Shown here in pieces: positions 1 to 10,200 of a DNA stretch of 64,000 nucleotides. Position 1 is the first letter of the stretch. Each line of letters starts with the position of its first letter. Source of the DNA: Acanthaster planci (taxonomy: Eukaryota; Echinodermata; Asteroidea; Valvatida; Acanthasteridae); assembly GCF_001949145.1 (NCBI RefSeq), contig NW_019091373.1, positions 2,170,987-2,234,986 of the forward strand, written 5' to 3'. The translations under genes and the position numbers were made by a program. The notes under the pieces were generated by a model, which ran no database searches, was not told the DNA's origin, and was given only the letters and a program-made list of their open reading frames with translations.

Positions 1-166
1 CTTTATACCATTTTGCATGCAAGATTTTTGCAAGGTATCATAGTATAAACCCTATCTAACGTTCAACTTTGCTTGTCGTGAACATGTTTTCAAATGTAAC
101 TTTGGGACCTTCACTATGCCCAATTTCAATGTAATCAACGAGACTGCTGCCGCATACTATTTGTCA

Positions 167-175
167 TGACGCAAA
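167..175 (+). promoter_or_regulatory. ATF/C-EBP composite site, TGACGCAAA
   Basis: The sequence joins an ATF/CREB half-site (TGACG) to a C/EBP half-site (GCAA), the arrangement bound by ATF4-C/EBP heterodimers. It lies about 330 bp upstream of the CHAC1-like start codon and 75 bp from a second such site. Human CHAC1 is known to be controlled through an ATF/CRE element. Binding here is inferred only. Confidence 0.4.
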
Positions 176-241
176 TTAAACATTCACACTCGTTAAGAAA
201 TATCCACAATCATTCATCAAGGTCGTGCAACTTCGGCCGCG

Positions 242-250
242 ATTGCATCA
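242..250 (-). promoter_or_regulatory. Amino-acid-response element core (ATTGCATCA)
   Basis: The + strand reads ATTGCATCA, whose complement TGATGCAAT is the classic C/EBP-ATF response element (CARE/AARE) recognised by ATF4 heterodimers. The same nine bases form the AARE core described for mammalian CHOP. It sits about 250 bp upstream of the start codon of a gene whose mammalian relative is a standard ATF4-CHOP target. The match is exact, but function is untested. Confidence 0.5.
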
Positions 251-344
251 TTGTTCATGTACATGCAAGCTACTGAACATATCAACGCTCGTGCAGCATC
301 AATATTCATGATGCTGGAGGCGCTGTCCCGAATAAGCACTGTTG

Positions 345-349
345 ATTGG
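345..349 (-). promoter_or_regulatory. Inverted CCAAT box
   Basis: ATTGG within TTGATTGGTCC is a CCAAT box in reverse orientation, about 155 bp upstream of the start codon and a plausible NF-Y site in a TATA-less promoter. The motif is short, so chance occurrence is possible. Confidence 0.3.
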
Positions 350-503
350 TCCAACGCAGCTCATGACGTTCCTTTCGTCATCGGTGCACTCGCCACATGA
401 CCCGTGGGTGGAAAACACAACGAAGGAAAATCTCCATACGGATCACAATCTCGTAGGTTTCCTATTCTAGACACCGCAGGTCTTGTCGAATTCCTCTCTC
501 AAA

Positions 504-689
504 ATGGCGCCAAATTACCATTTATTACCCGAAAATTATACAGACACGACATGTCTTTGGGTTTTCGGCTACGGGTCGCTTCTTTGGAAGCCAAATTTCG
601 AGTATTCAACACTGGAAATCGGTCACGTCAAGGGCTACGTTCGGCGTTTCTGGCAGGGCAACACAACGCATCGAGGCGTGCCGGGAAAG
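504..689 (+). CDS. CHAC1: CHAC1-like coding exon 1
   Basis: This exon encodes residues 1-62, from MAPNYHLL to THRGVPGK, including the nucleotide-like binding loop GYGSLLW and the RRFWQG motif. The frame stays open for seven codons upstream, but there is no earlier in-frame ATG in it. The exon ends in phase 0 at the donor AAAG|GTAAAT. Confidence 0.9.
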
Positions 690-3600
690 GTAAATGCTAC
701 ATCATCTATATTAGTTTTACTTGTTTGAAGTTTCTTTCTTATATTTTCACTGCAATTATGGCTGAAATATCGATCATGAAGAATACCAATATTTCGCACC
801 GACATTTCTTTGGATAAAAAAGGATGACAATAAATCTCTTGCCGTTTTGTTGTATGTTGCAGCCTGGAAGAGTAGCTACTCTAGTCAAACAAGACGAGGT
901 AAGTCTTTGCCACTAATTTCTTTCTTTTTCTTTTTTTGTTTTGTTTTCCAGTTTCAAACAAGTTTCATTGTCACTGATAGTTATTTTGGGAGTCACACAT
1001 CGCAGAAATGGGGCCTCGGCTTTCATTTTCTGTGAATTCCGCCCTGCAAATAAATCAGTGTAGGCCTAACTGTGGAAACTTATGCGACGCCGTTGCAAAA
1101 AACAAAACACAAACAAACAAACAAACAAAAAAAAAAACAAAAACAAAAACAAGTGTAACAAGAAATACTCAACGAGGTTATTCAACTGAATGCCATCAGT
1201 CAAACGGAAACATTCTTCCTTCTTCGCATTGCCAATACCTTATTTTCATCACGACAGTGACCCTCTTTGCATGTCAAGGAGTTTTGTTTGTATGTTTTTT
1301 GTTTACATTTTTGTTTATTGTAGTTTGCAAGGGTTGGTGTCTGTGGTGCACTTCTTGGTGATAAGGTTTGACTCTGTGTCAGTATTTAAGAAAACATTCG
1401 AAAAATAAATCATTCCTGAAAATGGTTTCAGGTAAAGAATAATTACTTCACGCAAATTTTTAAAAACTCTATGACAAACATAGCTCTACATGACTGACGT
1501 AGCTCTACAAAAATTAATGCAGTTCATAAAAATAATGACGATGTAATTTCCGTAGTGAGTCAGACTTCGTAAGCCACTTCCCTTTTAGCGTGCCAGATCA
1601 AAATAATATTTTAAGTAGAGGTTGATTCAGGCTATCGCAAAGGTCTCCATCTTCTGTGGCATTCCACAAATGTGACACGGTATGTTTGTGTTTATCCCTT
1701 CGGTTGACCCAAACACGCCTGGGGTTGTTTTGCCCACGCACCCAGACAGATTTTTTTGTTATGAATGAATCCCCAAATACTACAACCTGACCGCTTGACA
1801 CTGTTACACCCACACACCACCCAAACCGGCTTTCCAAGCATCGCACTGAGCACGTGGAGTTGTTGACAAGGATGACGTAAACGTGTCGGTCACATGATGT
1901 GACGCACTTCGCAGCTGCGGAACTGACGTGACGTATATGCTGTGTGATACTCGCTTTCAACTGATTATTGGCAGTGCGGTTGGGTTCCAGAATTTATCCT
2001 GACTGAAATGTCGACAGTTTTTAAAAGTAAAGTTTAAGTTCTTTTCAATTCTATGGCTTATTCAGACAGAATGTAATTAGTAAGGTAACTGAACCAAGTG
2101 AAAGCAATACAAGACATTAGTTTCAAATACATGTAGCTGAGTAAGGAAAATTGTTACGATTGTTTTTTTTTTTCTAAAAAAGGAAAAGAAAAAAGAGCAA
2201 AATTGTTTGTTTTTATTTTTAAAATTCAAATGCGAATTCCATGACTTGTATGACAACATGGATTATTAACACTTATCATTCAACGTTTAGCAAAGTTCAT
2301 GCATAATGCGTAATATTATTTAACCGCACACATTCGACATGCAAACTTAGCAAACCTTTGCGCAACACATCCCGCCTATGTGGAACTGAAACCTAGGCCA
2401 GCTAGTAGATTGCTAATAAGTGGTAGACCGTGGGAACTGGGCGAGAGTTGGGTGGACAAAGCTATACAGACGTGCACTGGCCCAAGGCCTGGCTATAGGG
2501 AGGTGTTGGGAAATGTGGTGTGGTTATTGATCCAATCGCCCATATCGTAAAGGTCGATCGATAGATTAGAGGTGGAACGGGGTGTATATATGTAAATGTC
2601 CGTTTAATAATTTCCAGCCTGTAGAAAAGGCATAAGCTCACATGTAGACCGTTCGAGCTTTAAGTTCACTTTGCATTCTGTTTTCCTCCGAAAAAACAAC
2701 AACAAAGAACAATACAACACCAAACAAACAAACAACTCCCAAACAATAATCTTATTGGGAGGGGAAAGCACTTATTTCGGTGCTGTTTATTGTTGGATGA
2801 CATGGAACCAAACCGGGACCAAAGTTTTCTTAGATTTCAATACTTACCCACACAAAAAATACAATTTCCTCCGGTTGATTACCGCGTGTTTACGTTCCAA
2901 AAACATATAAATAATGCCAAATATTACTTCCCTCTCGGTTACGATAATCCACTCAAGAATCTCCGGCATTTCACCGTTCAAAAATTGCTGGTCTTCTGAA
3001 AAACGTCCACAACGCAATGGCGGCAGACATAGTACATGTACTATGTGACTTGCTAAATTTCACCGTAACACGACGTGTGAGTCGATCACAGAAGGATGAA
3101 GTTATACATTCGCCAGTACTTTCACCAATGTAACGATGGCTGGTAGAATAAAATGTACATCGTTTGTGTGCTTCAGTTCCATTATGTGGAACGTTTGTGA
3201 AGTATTTTTATGTTGCTATTTTTCATACCAGCCCCAGACTCTATGCCGCCGATCAGCGACTGGGTGACTTCGGCAATTTTGTACCAAATGTGCCACGCGC
3301 AACATGCAAAATAAAAACAGCAATATTCCATTCTGATATATCAAACATGCTGTGTGTTTGGGGCCTTTCTAACTTATGCTGTTACATTTGAGTTTGATAA
3401 AAATAAAACAAAGAACGCCTGCATTTCATGTACATGTTAGTTTATTTATACAAGACAAAATGTCATATTTTCATTCCATTTTTATTTGCACTGAAAAGCA
3501 AAAATAAAATATAATCCTATGCATTGTTCGCAATAAGGACATAAAAAATAAACTTCATCCTTTCAGTACAGCATTCAACATTTGAATTGGTCAAAAGATA

Positions 3601-5089
3601 TTTTGCTGTTTTTATCTTCCAAACTAACAAGAAATGTACAATTAACTTATTTTCATCACTGAAATGCGGTCCTTTTACAAATTTATTACCACATTTCTTG
3701 GATTTAGTAATACATTTGGATCAATCCTGCAGTTCTAATTAAGCCACATTCATATTTAACATAGATGTCTTCAAATTCTCTCCCCAACAGTGTTCACAAC
3801 TTTCAAATAATGTTGTTTTTTCCTTCTCCGCTAATCATGCTTTCAAATAAATGACAATTAAAATATAAATTTAAATTAAATGCACGAGAATGCAGTTAAA
3901 ACTACGTACAAGAATGAATAAAAAACCAAGTAATTTCTAAGTACACTGTGTACACGTCGGTCCTCAGAACACTTTCACAATAATGTCAAATTTGCTTAGG
4001 ACGGACTCCTTCATCGGCCATTTTATCTTTGACCATGTAAATAATTTTTGTTTCATCTTTCATCTACTTTTTAAACACATAAGGCTTCCAGTGTTAAGGC
4101 CAAGTTATCACAAATATATCACAAGTCTGAGGAGGCATATAGGAGGATCACAACTGATTAAAACTGGTATCTTACCATAGAGAGCTACTATCTCTCTGTG
4201 ACAAGTTAAACATAAATCGAAAATGGTGAACCAGTGACTCACTGACATCAACCACGATGAGGTACTACTCACCACCACGAGTAAAGTACTTGCCACAGTG
4301 AGTTACTATCTTGCTATGACAAGACACTAATTTTGAAAAAAAAATTACAGGTTGTGGCCCTTCTATGCTTCTGTACAAGTTACCGTCTCAAGCCAAGTTG
4401 CAAGCTATTTAAATTAACTGTAATCAAAGCATTCCTTTACCACTGTTCATTCCTTTTTGCTTGTGGCTTAACTTTTGACTTGACCTGTGACTGACTTGAC
4501 ATGGACTTTTCCAAAAATCCAGCAGTTGATATCCAAGTAGTTAATATGTTTATGACTTACATCAAAGTTCTGTTTTGTTCGTTATTCACAGGGTGTGACG
4601 TGGGGAATGGCCTTCCTACTCAAGGGTGAAGCACAGATTCTGGATGCGCTAAGCCACTTGAACACCAGGGAGTGCCAACTGGGTGGATACACCATCCACA
4701 GCACCACCTTCCACCCCAGGAAGGGTTCAGAGCATGAGGTGGTGGTCTTCACTGCAACGCCGGGCTGCCTGAACTACATGGGGCCAGCGCCCATGGCCAC
4801 CATAGCCAGTGAGATCCTGTGCTCCAGAGGTCTGAGTGGCCACAACCTGGAGTACCTCTTCCGACTAGCAGAGACCGTCCGGCGGCTGATTCCTGAGGAT
4901 GAAGATGAGCACCTTTTTGAGTTGGAGGCTGCAACCAAGAAGATGTTACGACGTCTCAGCTGCCGCACACCCTCCCAGGAGATGTTTGCCATCCCTGTAA
5001 AACATTCAGAGGAGTCTAACAATAGTTTGAGCAAATGGCCGTCCACTCAGCCTACTCTACAAGGACAGATGCTCACCAAAAGCCATTGA
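504..5089 (+). CDS. CHAC1: Glutathione-specific gamma-glutamylcyclotransferase, CHAC1-like (three exons)
   Basis: The exons 504-689, 863-898 and 4592-5089 join in frame to a 239-residue protein of the ChaC family. Enzymes of this family cleave the gamma-glutamyl bond of reduced glutathione in the cytosol, releasing 5-oxoproline and Cys-Gly. The substrate-binding loop GYGSLLW lies at residues 22-28 and RRFWQG at 47-52. THRGVPGK crosses into PGRVATL at the first splice junction. The presumed catalytic glutamate is E101 in TRECQLGGY, followed by MGPAP (137-141), [13 protein letters not shown] (156-168) and DEH (179-181). The LGGY and SGHNLEYL segments resemble vertebrate CHAC1 more than CHAC2. 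The protein is longer than human CHAC2 (184) and slightly longer than CHAC1 (222) because of a Ser/Thr-rich tail. All splice sites are GT/AG. The chosen ATG has a good context (A at -3, G at +4). No damage is seen. Orthology to CHAC1 rather than to a pre-duplication ancestor is inferred. Confidence 0.92.
690..862 (+). other. CHAC1-like intron 1 (173 bp)
   Basis: This is a short phase-0 intron with donor GTAAATG and acceptor TTGTATGTTGCAG. It is AT-rich. I see no other feature in it. Confidence 0.85.
863..898 (+). CDS. CHAC1: CHAC1-like coding exon 2 (36-bp microexon)
   Basis: This exon encodes only twelve residues, [12 protein letters not shown], matching the conserved PGRVVTL strand of ChaC proteins. 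It is bounded by the acceptor TTGCAG and the strong donor GTAAGTC, both in phase 0. Without it the conserved strand would be lost, so skipping would probably inactivate the enzyme. The exon is too short to be found by length-based ORF calling. Confidence 0.9.
1097..1153. repeat. A/C-rich simple repeat, (AAAC)n-like
   Basis: CAAA/CAAAA units run for about 57 bp with an A-run in the middle. It is an ordinary microsatellite in intron 2. Confidence 0.8.
1873..1935 (+). promoter_or_regulatory. Intronic cluster of four TGACG half-sites
   Basis: TGACG occurs at 1873, 1900, 1924 and 1929, all on the + strand. The first is TGACGTAA, a good ATF/C-EBP composite, and the last two overlap as TGACGTGACGTA. 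Such half-sites should appear roughly once per 500 bp over both strands, so four in 63 bp is dense. This may be an ATF/CREB-responsive intronic enhancer of the CHAC1-like gene. Confidence 0.35.
4171..4323. repeat. Two diverged 35-bp direct repeats
   Basis: 4171-4205 and 4289-4323 both start CTT(A/G)CCA and end TATGACAAG or TGTGACAAG, with most internal bases shared. The sequence between them (TACTACTCACCACCACGA) has weaker similar phrasing. It looks like an old local duplication. I see no function. Confidence 0.4.
4592..5089 (+). CDS. CHAC1: CHAC1-like coding exon 3, catalytic and C-terminal part
   Basis: This exon encodes residues 75-239, beginning GVTWGMAF after the acceptor TTCACAG and ending TKSH before TGA. 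It carries the catalytic glutamate (TRE, E101), MGPAP and SGHNLEYL. From about residue 195 the conserved fold ends. The remaining 45 residues are polar and rich in Ser and Thr, with no motif I recognise. The exon is clearly more GC-rich than the flanking intron and 3' sequence. Confidence 0.92.
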   Translation, partial: GVTWGMAFLLKGEAQILDALSHLNTRECQLGGYTIHSTTFHPRKGSEHEVVVFTATPGCLNYMGPAPMATIASEILCSRGLSGHNLEYLFRLAETVRRLIPEDEDEHLFELEAATKKMLRRLSCRTPSQEMFAIPVKHSEESNNSLSKWPSTQPTLQGQMLTKSH

Positions 5090-5809
5090 GACAGATTATC
5101 AGTATTTTGTGATTTGTTGTGAGTCAGTAGAGAGAAAGATCTGTACCTCCTTTCAAATGAACGGCATCTGAGGCTGTGGTGTACATCAACAAAAAGGTGA
5201 AACTATCAGGCAAATGAGCGCTTCATTTCAAAGTGAATCGGGTAAAGTCGAGCCAAAAATGGTGCAATACTCAAAACAGCAAAAATACACGGACATTGAA
5301 ATAGTACGTGGCACACACCAACCTCACTAGATGATGTATATAAAATTACTTTATACATAATCATGCTCAAAGTGTGAACAAGGACAGAATAGGAATGTTT
5401 ATAAACTATTATATTCTATGTGATCATCACTTAAAAAAAACTGACCACCTAAAAATTGATATATATTGAAGCAGTAAATAGTATGTGCATATCAACTATA
5501 TGTTTATCAACCTAACCAGATAAATACATATTTTGCAAATCATGCAGAAAGTCTGATTTAATAAACACAATAAAAATGCCTAGAACTGATTATACCCTGT
5601 ATGAATATAACTTTAACAAAAGACTCAATTTCCTCAGCAAAAATTAAATGGCCCATTCCAAAATTGGAATCTCTTGCAGCTGTTGTGAAGGCTGTGTTTT
5701 CCAACAGCAACAAAATCCCTACTTAGCTATTCTGTATCTATCAGTTTGTGTAAAAAAATAAAAAGGTCTCTCCTATACATGTGATTTGGAATGCAAGGTT
5801 TGCAATAAA
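5090..5809 (+). other. Probable 3' UTR of the CHAC1-like gene with candidate poly(A) signals
   Basis: After TGA at 5087-5089 the sequence turns AT-rich. AATAAA occurs at 5560-5565, 5569-5574 and 5804-5809. Any of these could end the transcript, and transcript data are needed to choose. No open frame of note is present. Confidence 0.5.
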
Positions 5810-8156
5810 ACCCCAACCTTTCTCTTTCTAAAACACCCCAAAAGAATTACTTTGGATCCCTAATCCCATTCGTTCAAATTGTTTATCCAAAATCTTGCCA
5901 CAAATGACTATCATGGAGATTAGCACTGACCTTGTAATATTCAATATTTTACGTGTATGTTGGCACTGATGCCAACAGCGCAGGCCAGTAGAATATTGCG
6001 GGATGGGTGAGGACTCGTGCACAGGGCACTATTTCACCTCAACTCTTCTTTCATCATGAGAATAATGCACAAAGCCAGAGAGGATGGGCTTGGGAGGGGA
6101 GTCAGGGGTAAAGACATATTTTGGGGTGAACTAAATTTCAGATGTCAAAATTATGCAAATATAGTGCAAATACAGTGAGTAAGGGGCAAACTGGAATGGA
6201 GGGGACAGCACCTGCATACTTCAACCAATGCATTTCCTTTGTGATTAACACTGAAATAACACAAGCATTCTCAAAAACATCAATTTTATTTTTTCTATTT
6301 GAATGACTGTAAAGCAGCTGTGCATATAGTTGTATACACAGAATAGTGTAATACCAATGGATTATTCATGCCAATGTAGGTACTTCAGAATACAATATCA
6401 AAATGCATGTTTCCATTTTAAGAATTGAGAAAAATAAATTTGGATTCATGTGTAGTCTGATATTTTTGTTTCCATGTTAGACTGTTTTGTTTTGTGGTGG
6501 TTCAGAGGGAAAGAGTATTTTGTATTTTTAATTTTTGCATTTGGGAATGCTTAGTATTGTTTTTGCCAAAAGCATGCTTCTTTTTTATACATTGTGTTTT
6601 CCATTAAAAGCAATATAGTAGACTACTTGATTTCATGACCTCCAGCTTAATTCCATAAGGCAACTCCTTCTACTTTTCTCTTGAAAATGCTGTTTATTTT
6701 ACAGGGGAAAATCGGCGAAATGCCACATCAAAGAAAATGACAGTGAGAGAAAGCATACCAAATCAGGAAGGAATCGTGGATGAGCACGATCTGTTGGGCT
6801 GTTTGTCACTGCCGCACTGACACGGCCTACGAATTAATAACGGCAACACAATCTTGTCAAATATTGACCTAGGCACCCTGCAAACACACAAACAGCCCTG
6901 GACGTGCAACAAAAACTGTCATAACACCGACCCCTCTGACCAAAAGGGTTGGCTGGGCAGGGGCAGTGGCGATGGTGATGGGGGGGGGAGGTTGGCAGCA
7001 AGGCACTCTGGGGAAGATAACACCCCGTAATTAATACATCGGAGGAGATGCAAATTAGAGGGAGAGATTAGGTTCATTAATTACATGCCCCGACTTCACA
7101 ATATACTTCACAATATACGTAGACAGTGACGCATCAGGCAAGCTGTTGCCAGGTGAGGCTTTTGTGCAAAACAAGTGAAGCTGATCTGAGTGCAGCCACT
7201 TCATAAAAGTGCAATTTGGGTGGGGGGTTCCGAAAAGCTACGGTGAGTGCACGTCAATTGGCAGCATTAAAAATTCAGCATCAGTGGGCTATAAATTGCA
7301 TGAAGAATAATACGTCTTTTGAAATTATAGGGGGGTGGGGTGGGGCACACGACGCACAAAGACTGTTTGCATGACTGCCATGATGTGACATTTACATGTA
7401 GATGCACTTTTCCATTCCGAAAAGTGAAGCAATCAACTCAAAGTACATAATGGCCTGTGTGAAAGGTCAACCTTTGACTTTCATGAAGGAAGTACACGTA
7501 CAGGCTGCAATATAATGCCAACAGAGCCCTTTCCAAAACCATCTTTCTCTTGATAAATTAGTTTACAATTGAGAGCCAGGGGGGGAGATGCTGAAAAAGA
7601 GACGATTCTCCGGCCATAAAATTGGAATCATTTACTGTCCTCTTTTTTACTTGGGGACAGGAGAGGATTAGAACAGAGGACATGAAATGATTGTCTCTCA
7701 CTTTGGTGGGTGAATGCACTTTCATGTAATAATGCTACAAACACCCCACTACAAAACCATTGATCTGATTTTTAAAATACTGATCTAGACAAAGAGGTAA
7801 CTTTAAAAACCAAAACTGTCTCACCAGACAGCAAAAAGTCTCTGATCCCCCCTTTGTTTTTCTCAGACAGAATGCCCACCACATCGGCCTGCATGAACAA
7901 AGTCTTGGGCCTTCACACACATTTACAATTGATGGGCAAGGCCTAATATTAAACTGACAACATCGAGTCCCGTGTCCTACATGTAGGTAGGCTCCAACAC
8001 CAGACACCAAGAGATGCATCTATGGTACATGTACTTCATATGTCATCTACTGCAGGCATACATCTTGCTTACTGCACCAAGGCAGATACCAACAGTGTTC
8101 TTAACACTCCATTAATTTTTCTAATGCTGGTTTCTAATCTCCTCGTGCAAGTTCTG
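5810..8156. other. Gene-free stretch with a homeodomain/POU motif cluster
   Basis: I find no coding segment or RNA gene here. At 7026-7086 there are TAATTAAT, an exact octamer ATGCAAAT (7048-7055) running into TTAG, and CATTAATTAC. This grouping is typical of homeodomain/POU-bound enhancers. There are short G-runs near 6981, 7210 and 7330. The rest is plain AT-rich sequence. Confidence 0.4.
7026..7086. promoter_or_regulatory. Candidate enhancer: octamer plus TAATTA-type sites
   Basis: An exact POU octamer (ATGCAAAT) is flanked on both sides within about 25 bp by ATTAAT/TAATTA homeodomain cores. This is a motif-based candidate only, since AT-rich DNA produces TAATTA often. Confidence 0.3.
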
Positions 8157-9655
8157 ATTATGCCCAAGAACAGGTACGTTCAAGCAAGAAAAGTCTGCAC
8201 TCTTGCACTGATTGGTAAAATAAGTTCATCACTCGACAACTCTTTTCATACGATTGGGTTATTTTTGAATCTGTCAAAGGCTTTTGACACAATAGATCAT
8301 CATATTCTGATTAGTAAACTAAATCGATATGGAATTAGAAGATTTGCTCTAGAATGGTTCAAAAATTACTTAAGTGATAGGAAACAGTATGTAGTATGGC
8401 ATAACACCAACTCTTTATAAACATTTGCACCAATCAGATGTAGCGTCCCTCAAGGTTCAATACTTGGTCGTATACTTTTTCTGATTTACATAAAATACAT
8501 CTGTAACTTGTTGAATATACTCTGCGGATGACACTGATGTGTTCCACAGCAGTAAAAACTTACCTGAGGCAATTCACACTATTAATCGGCAACTATGCAA
8601 AATCTCTGAGTGGCTTAAATGTAATAAATTACCCATTAACTTAAATAAAACCAAATGTATGTTGTTTTCTAATTGTAAAGTTACTAGGAGCAACACTGTA
8701 TATTTGAACAATACACAATAGGACAAGTTGATACCTGTTAATTTTTAGGAGTAATTATTGAAAAAAAAACTTTCTTGGGAGCAACATTGCCAAAATTCCT
8801 CATATCACTTTCTCAGAAAAAATGCATTTTAAGAAAACTAAAAAATGATCTATTCTTAATCTATACTCCCTTGTCCCTGCCACACCTTCAGTATAGATGG
8901 GGTAACACTTACCCCTCCTATATCAATAAATTGTATATCATGCCTAAGAAAACATTAAGAGTAATTAATAACTCGAGATCCCTCGAGATCCCATTCTGCA
9001 AACCTTGTCAGTTTTTGATTTATATGAATAACACCTCAGAGCACTGATGAGTAAATTTGAAACGAAAGTCTTTCCCTAAATATTTACTCATTATTTAACA
9101 AAAACTCAGATGTTCCTTTTTATAACACAAGATCAGCCTCAAATCTACAACTCCACAAAGCAGAAACATCTCTTTATTTATCTACTGTCCCCAATGCCTG
9201 GTTTTAGGTCACTGGAACTTGTCAAAAAGTATCTTAAAATGTTGCTGTTGTCACATTATTCTGATAAATAACTTATTGTCACTTTCATCATTCCACACAC
9301 TGTTGAAAATTTACCATTACTATTATCTGGCCACTTCCTTTTTGTCATCATTTGTTATTCTGTTACTTTCTTTCTTCTTATTTGAGGGGTTTACTCGTTC
9401 CCTTGTAGTTATTATCATAGAAATTTATTTACTTTATATGAAACAGGATTATTGATGCACACACAGATAACTTATTCTGTTTCTGATCTTGTAATACATA
9501 ATAGCCCATTATTTAAATAATTAGAAACAGGTTACAGATCTTGTACAAACATTTGCTTCTTATCTGGAATCCTCAATTATTAGAGAATTAGAGAACTAGA
9601 ACTAGAGAACTAGAAGTAGAAGTAAAAGGAAACCAAACCAAACCAAACCAAAATA
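8157..9655 (+). mobile_element. Decayed non-LTR (LINE) retrotransposon, reverse-transcriptase 3' half, CR1/Jockey-group type
   Basis: Translated pieces match a LINE reverse transcriptase in order: a fingers/palm segment with LSKAFDTIDHHILISKL and WFKNYLSDRKQYV (about 8270-8395), SVPQGSILG (8445-8471), and the catalytic block as SADDTDVF (8521-8544, usual Tyr or Phe replaced by Ser). Then come NKLPINLNKTKCMLFSN, a LGVIIEKKLSWEQH block (8748-8790), LPHLQYRWGNTYPSYINKL, and YNTRSASNLQLHKAETSLYL near 9125-9185. The pieces lie in different frames with stops between them, so it is dead. The endonuclease and any ORF1 are missing, consistent with 5' truncation. It ends in an (AAACC)n tail at about 9630-9655, the kind of simple-repeat 3' tail seen in CR1-like elements. 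The exact clade is not certain. Confidence 0.85.
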
Positions 9656-10129
9656 AAATTGCGTCATGCTCAAACTGAAGCACTTTCTGAAACTGAGCTC
9701 ACAATCAGACAATTGGTTAACTTTCAAAGTTGCTCTCAGGTCATCATTCCACCCTCACATCGTTAGTTCAAAGTTGTATGGGATTGTACTTTGTCAAAAT
9801 TTTCAAAGACCCAGTGATATAACAGAGTATCCTCACTTTTACATGGAGCATTCCAACATGCAGTAGCTACCAGCCTAATGAGTTTAATTAGGCCGTGTTT
9901 GTTTCACAATCAGTGAGCCGCTGTTGGTTTATGGGCACCAAAACCCAAATAGTATATGGTGCAACTCAGTATTAGGATCATTAATCAAGATCTAGATCCT
10001 GGTGAAACAAAAGGGCCCATAGCCTCAATATCTGGGCAAGAACAAAGATGGCTGCCTAGCAGGAGCTCTGAAAAAATGCATGTAACTATGTGGTCTCTTG
10101 TGCCCCACACTGTATCCTCCTGATACATT

Positions 10130-10200
10130 CTGCAACCAGCGGATGGATGCCCCCCTCTGCAACCAGCAGATTGATACCCCCCCCTGCATTCGCTGATAAC
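10130..10200. repeat. 27-bp tandem repeat, about 2.6 copies
   Basis: CTGCAACCAGC recurs at 10130 and 10157, and a decayed CTGCATTCGCTGAT follows at 10184. Each copy is followed by GAT and a C-run. It is a local tandem duplication of no evident function. Confidence 0.6.

Larger units (their letters stand above)
1..503 (+). promoter_or_regulatory. Upstream region of the CHAC1-like gene
   Basis: This stretch precedes the start codon at 504 and has no open frame I can support. It holds two ATF4/C-EBP-type motifs (167-175 and 242-250), an inverted CCAAT box (345-349) and a TGACGTT half-site (364-370). I see no convincing TATA box, so the transcription start is unknown and part of 300-503 is probably 5' untranslated. 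Its role as a promoter is inferred from its position and motif content. Confidence 0.5.
899..4591 (+). other. CHAC1-like intron 2 (3.69 kb)
   Basis: This is a phase-0 intron with donor GTAAGTC and acceptor GTTATTCACAG. It contains an A/C-rich simple repeat (1097-1153), a cluster of TGACG half-sites (1873-1935) and a pair of diverged 35-bp direct repeats (4171-4205 and 4289-4323). No other coding segment is supported. The small open frames inside it resemble nothing I know and have no splice context. Confidence 0.8.

Noticed and set aside
404-817. 137-codon open frame overlapping CHAC1-like exon 1
   Set aside because: It is a shadow in another frame of the real exon, lacks an ATG start and runs through intron 1.
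4749-5046. Antisense open frames under exon 3
   Set aside because: They are a by-product of the GC-rich coding exon on the + strand and resemble no protein.
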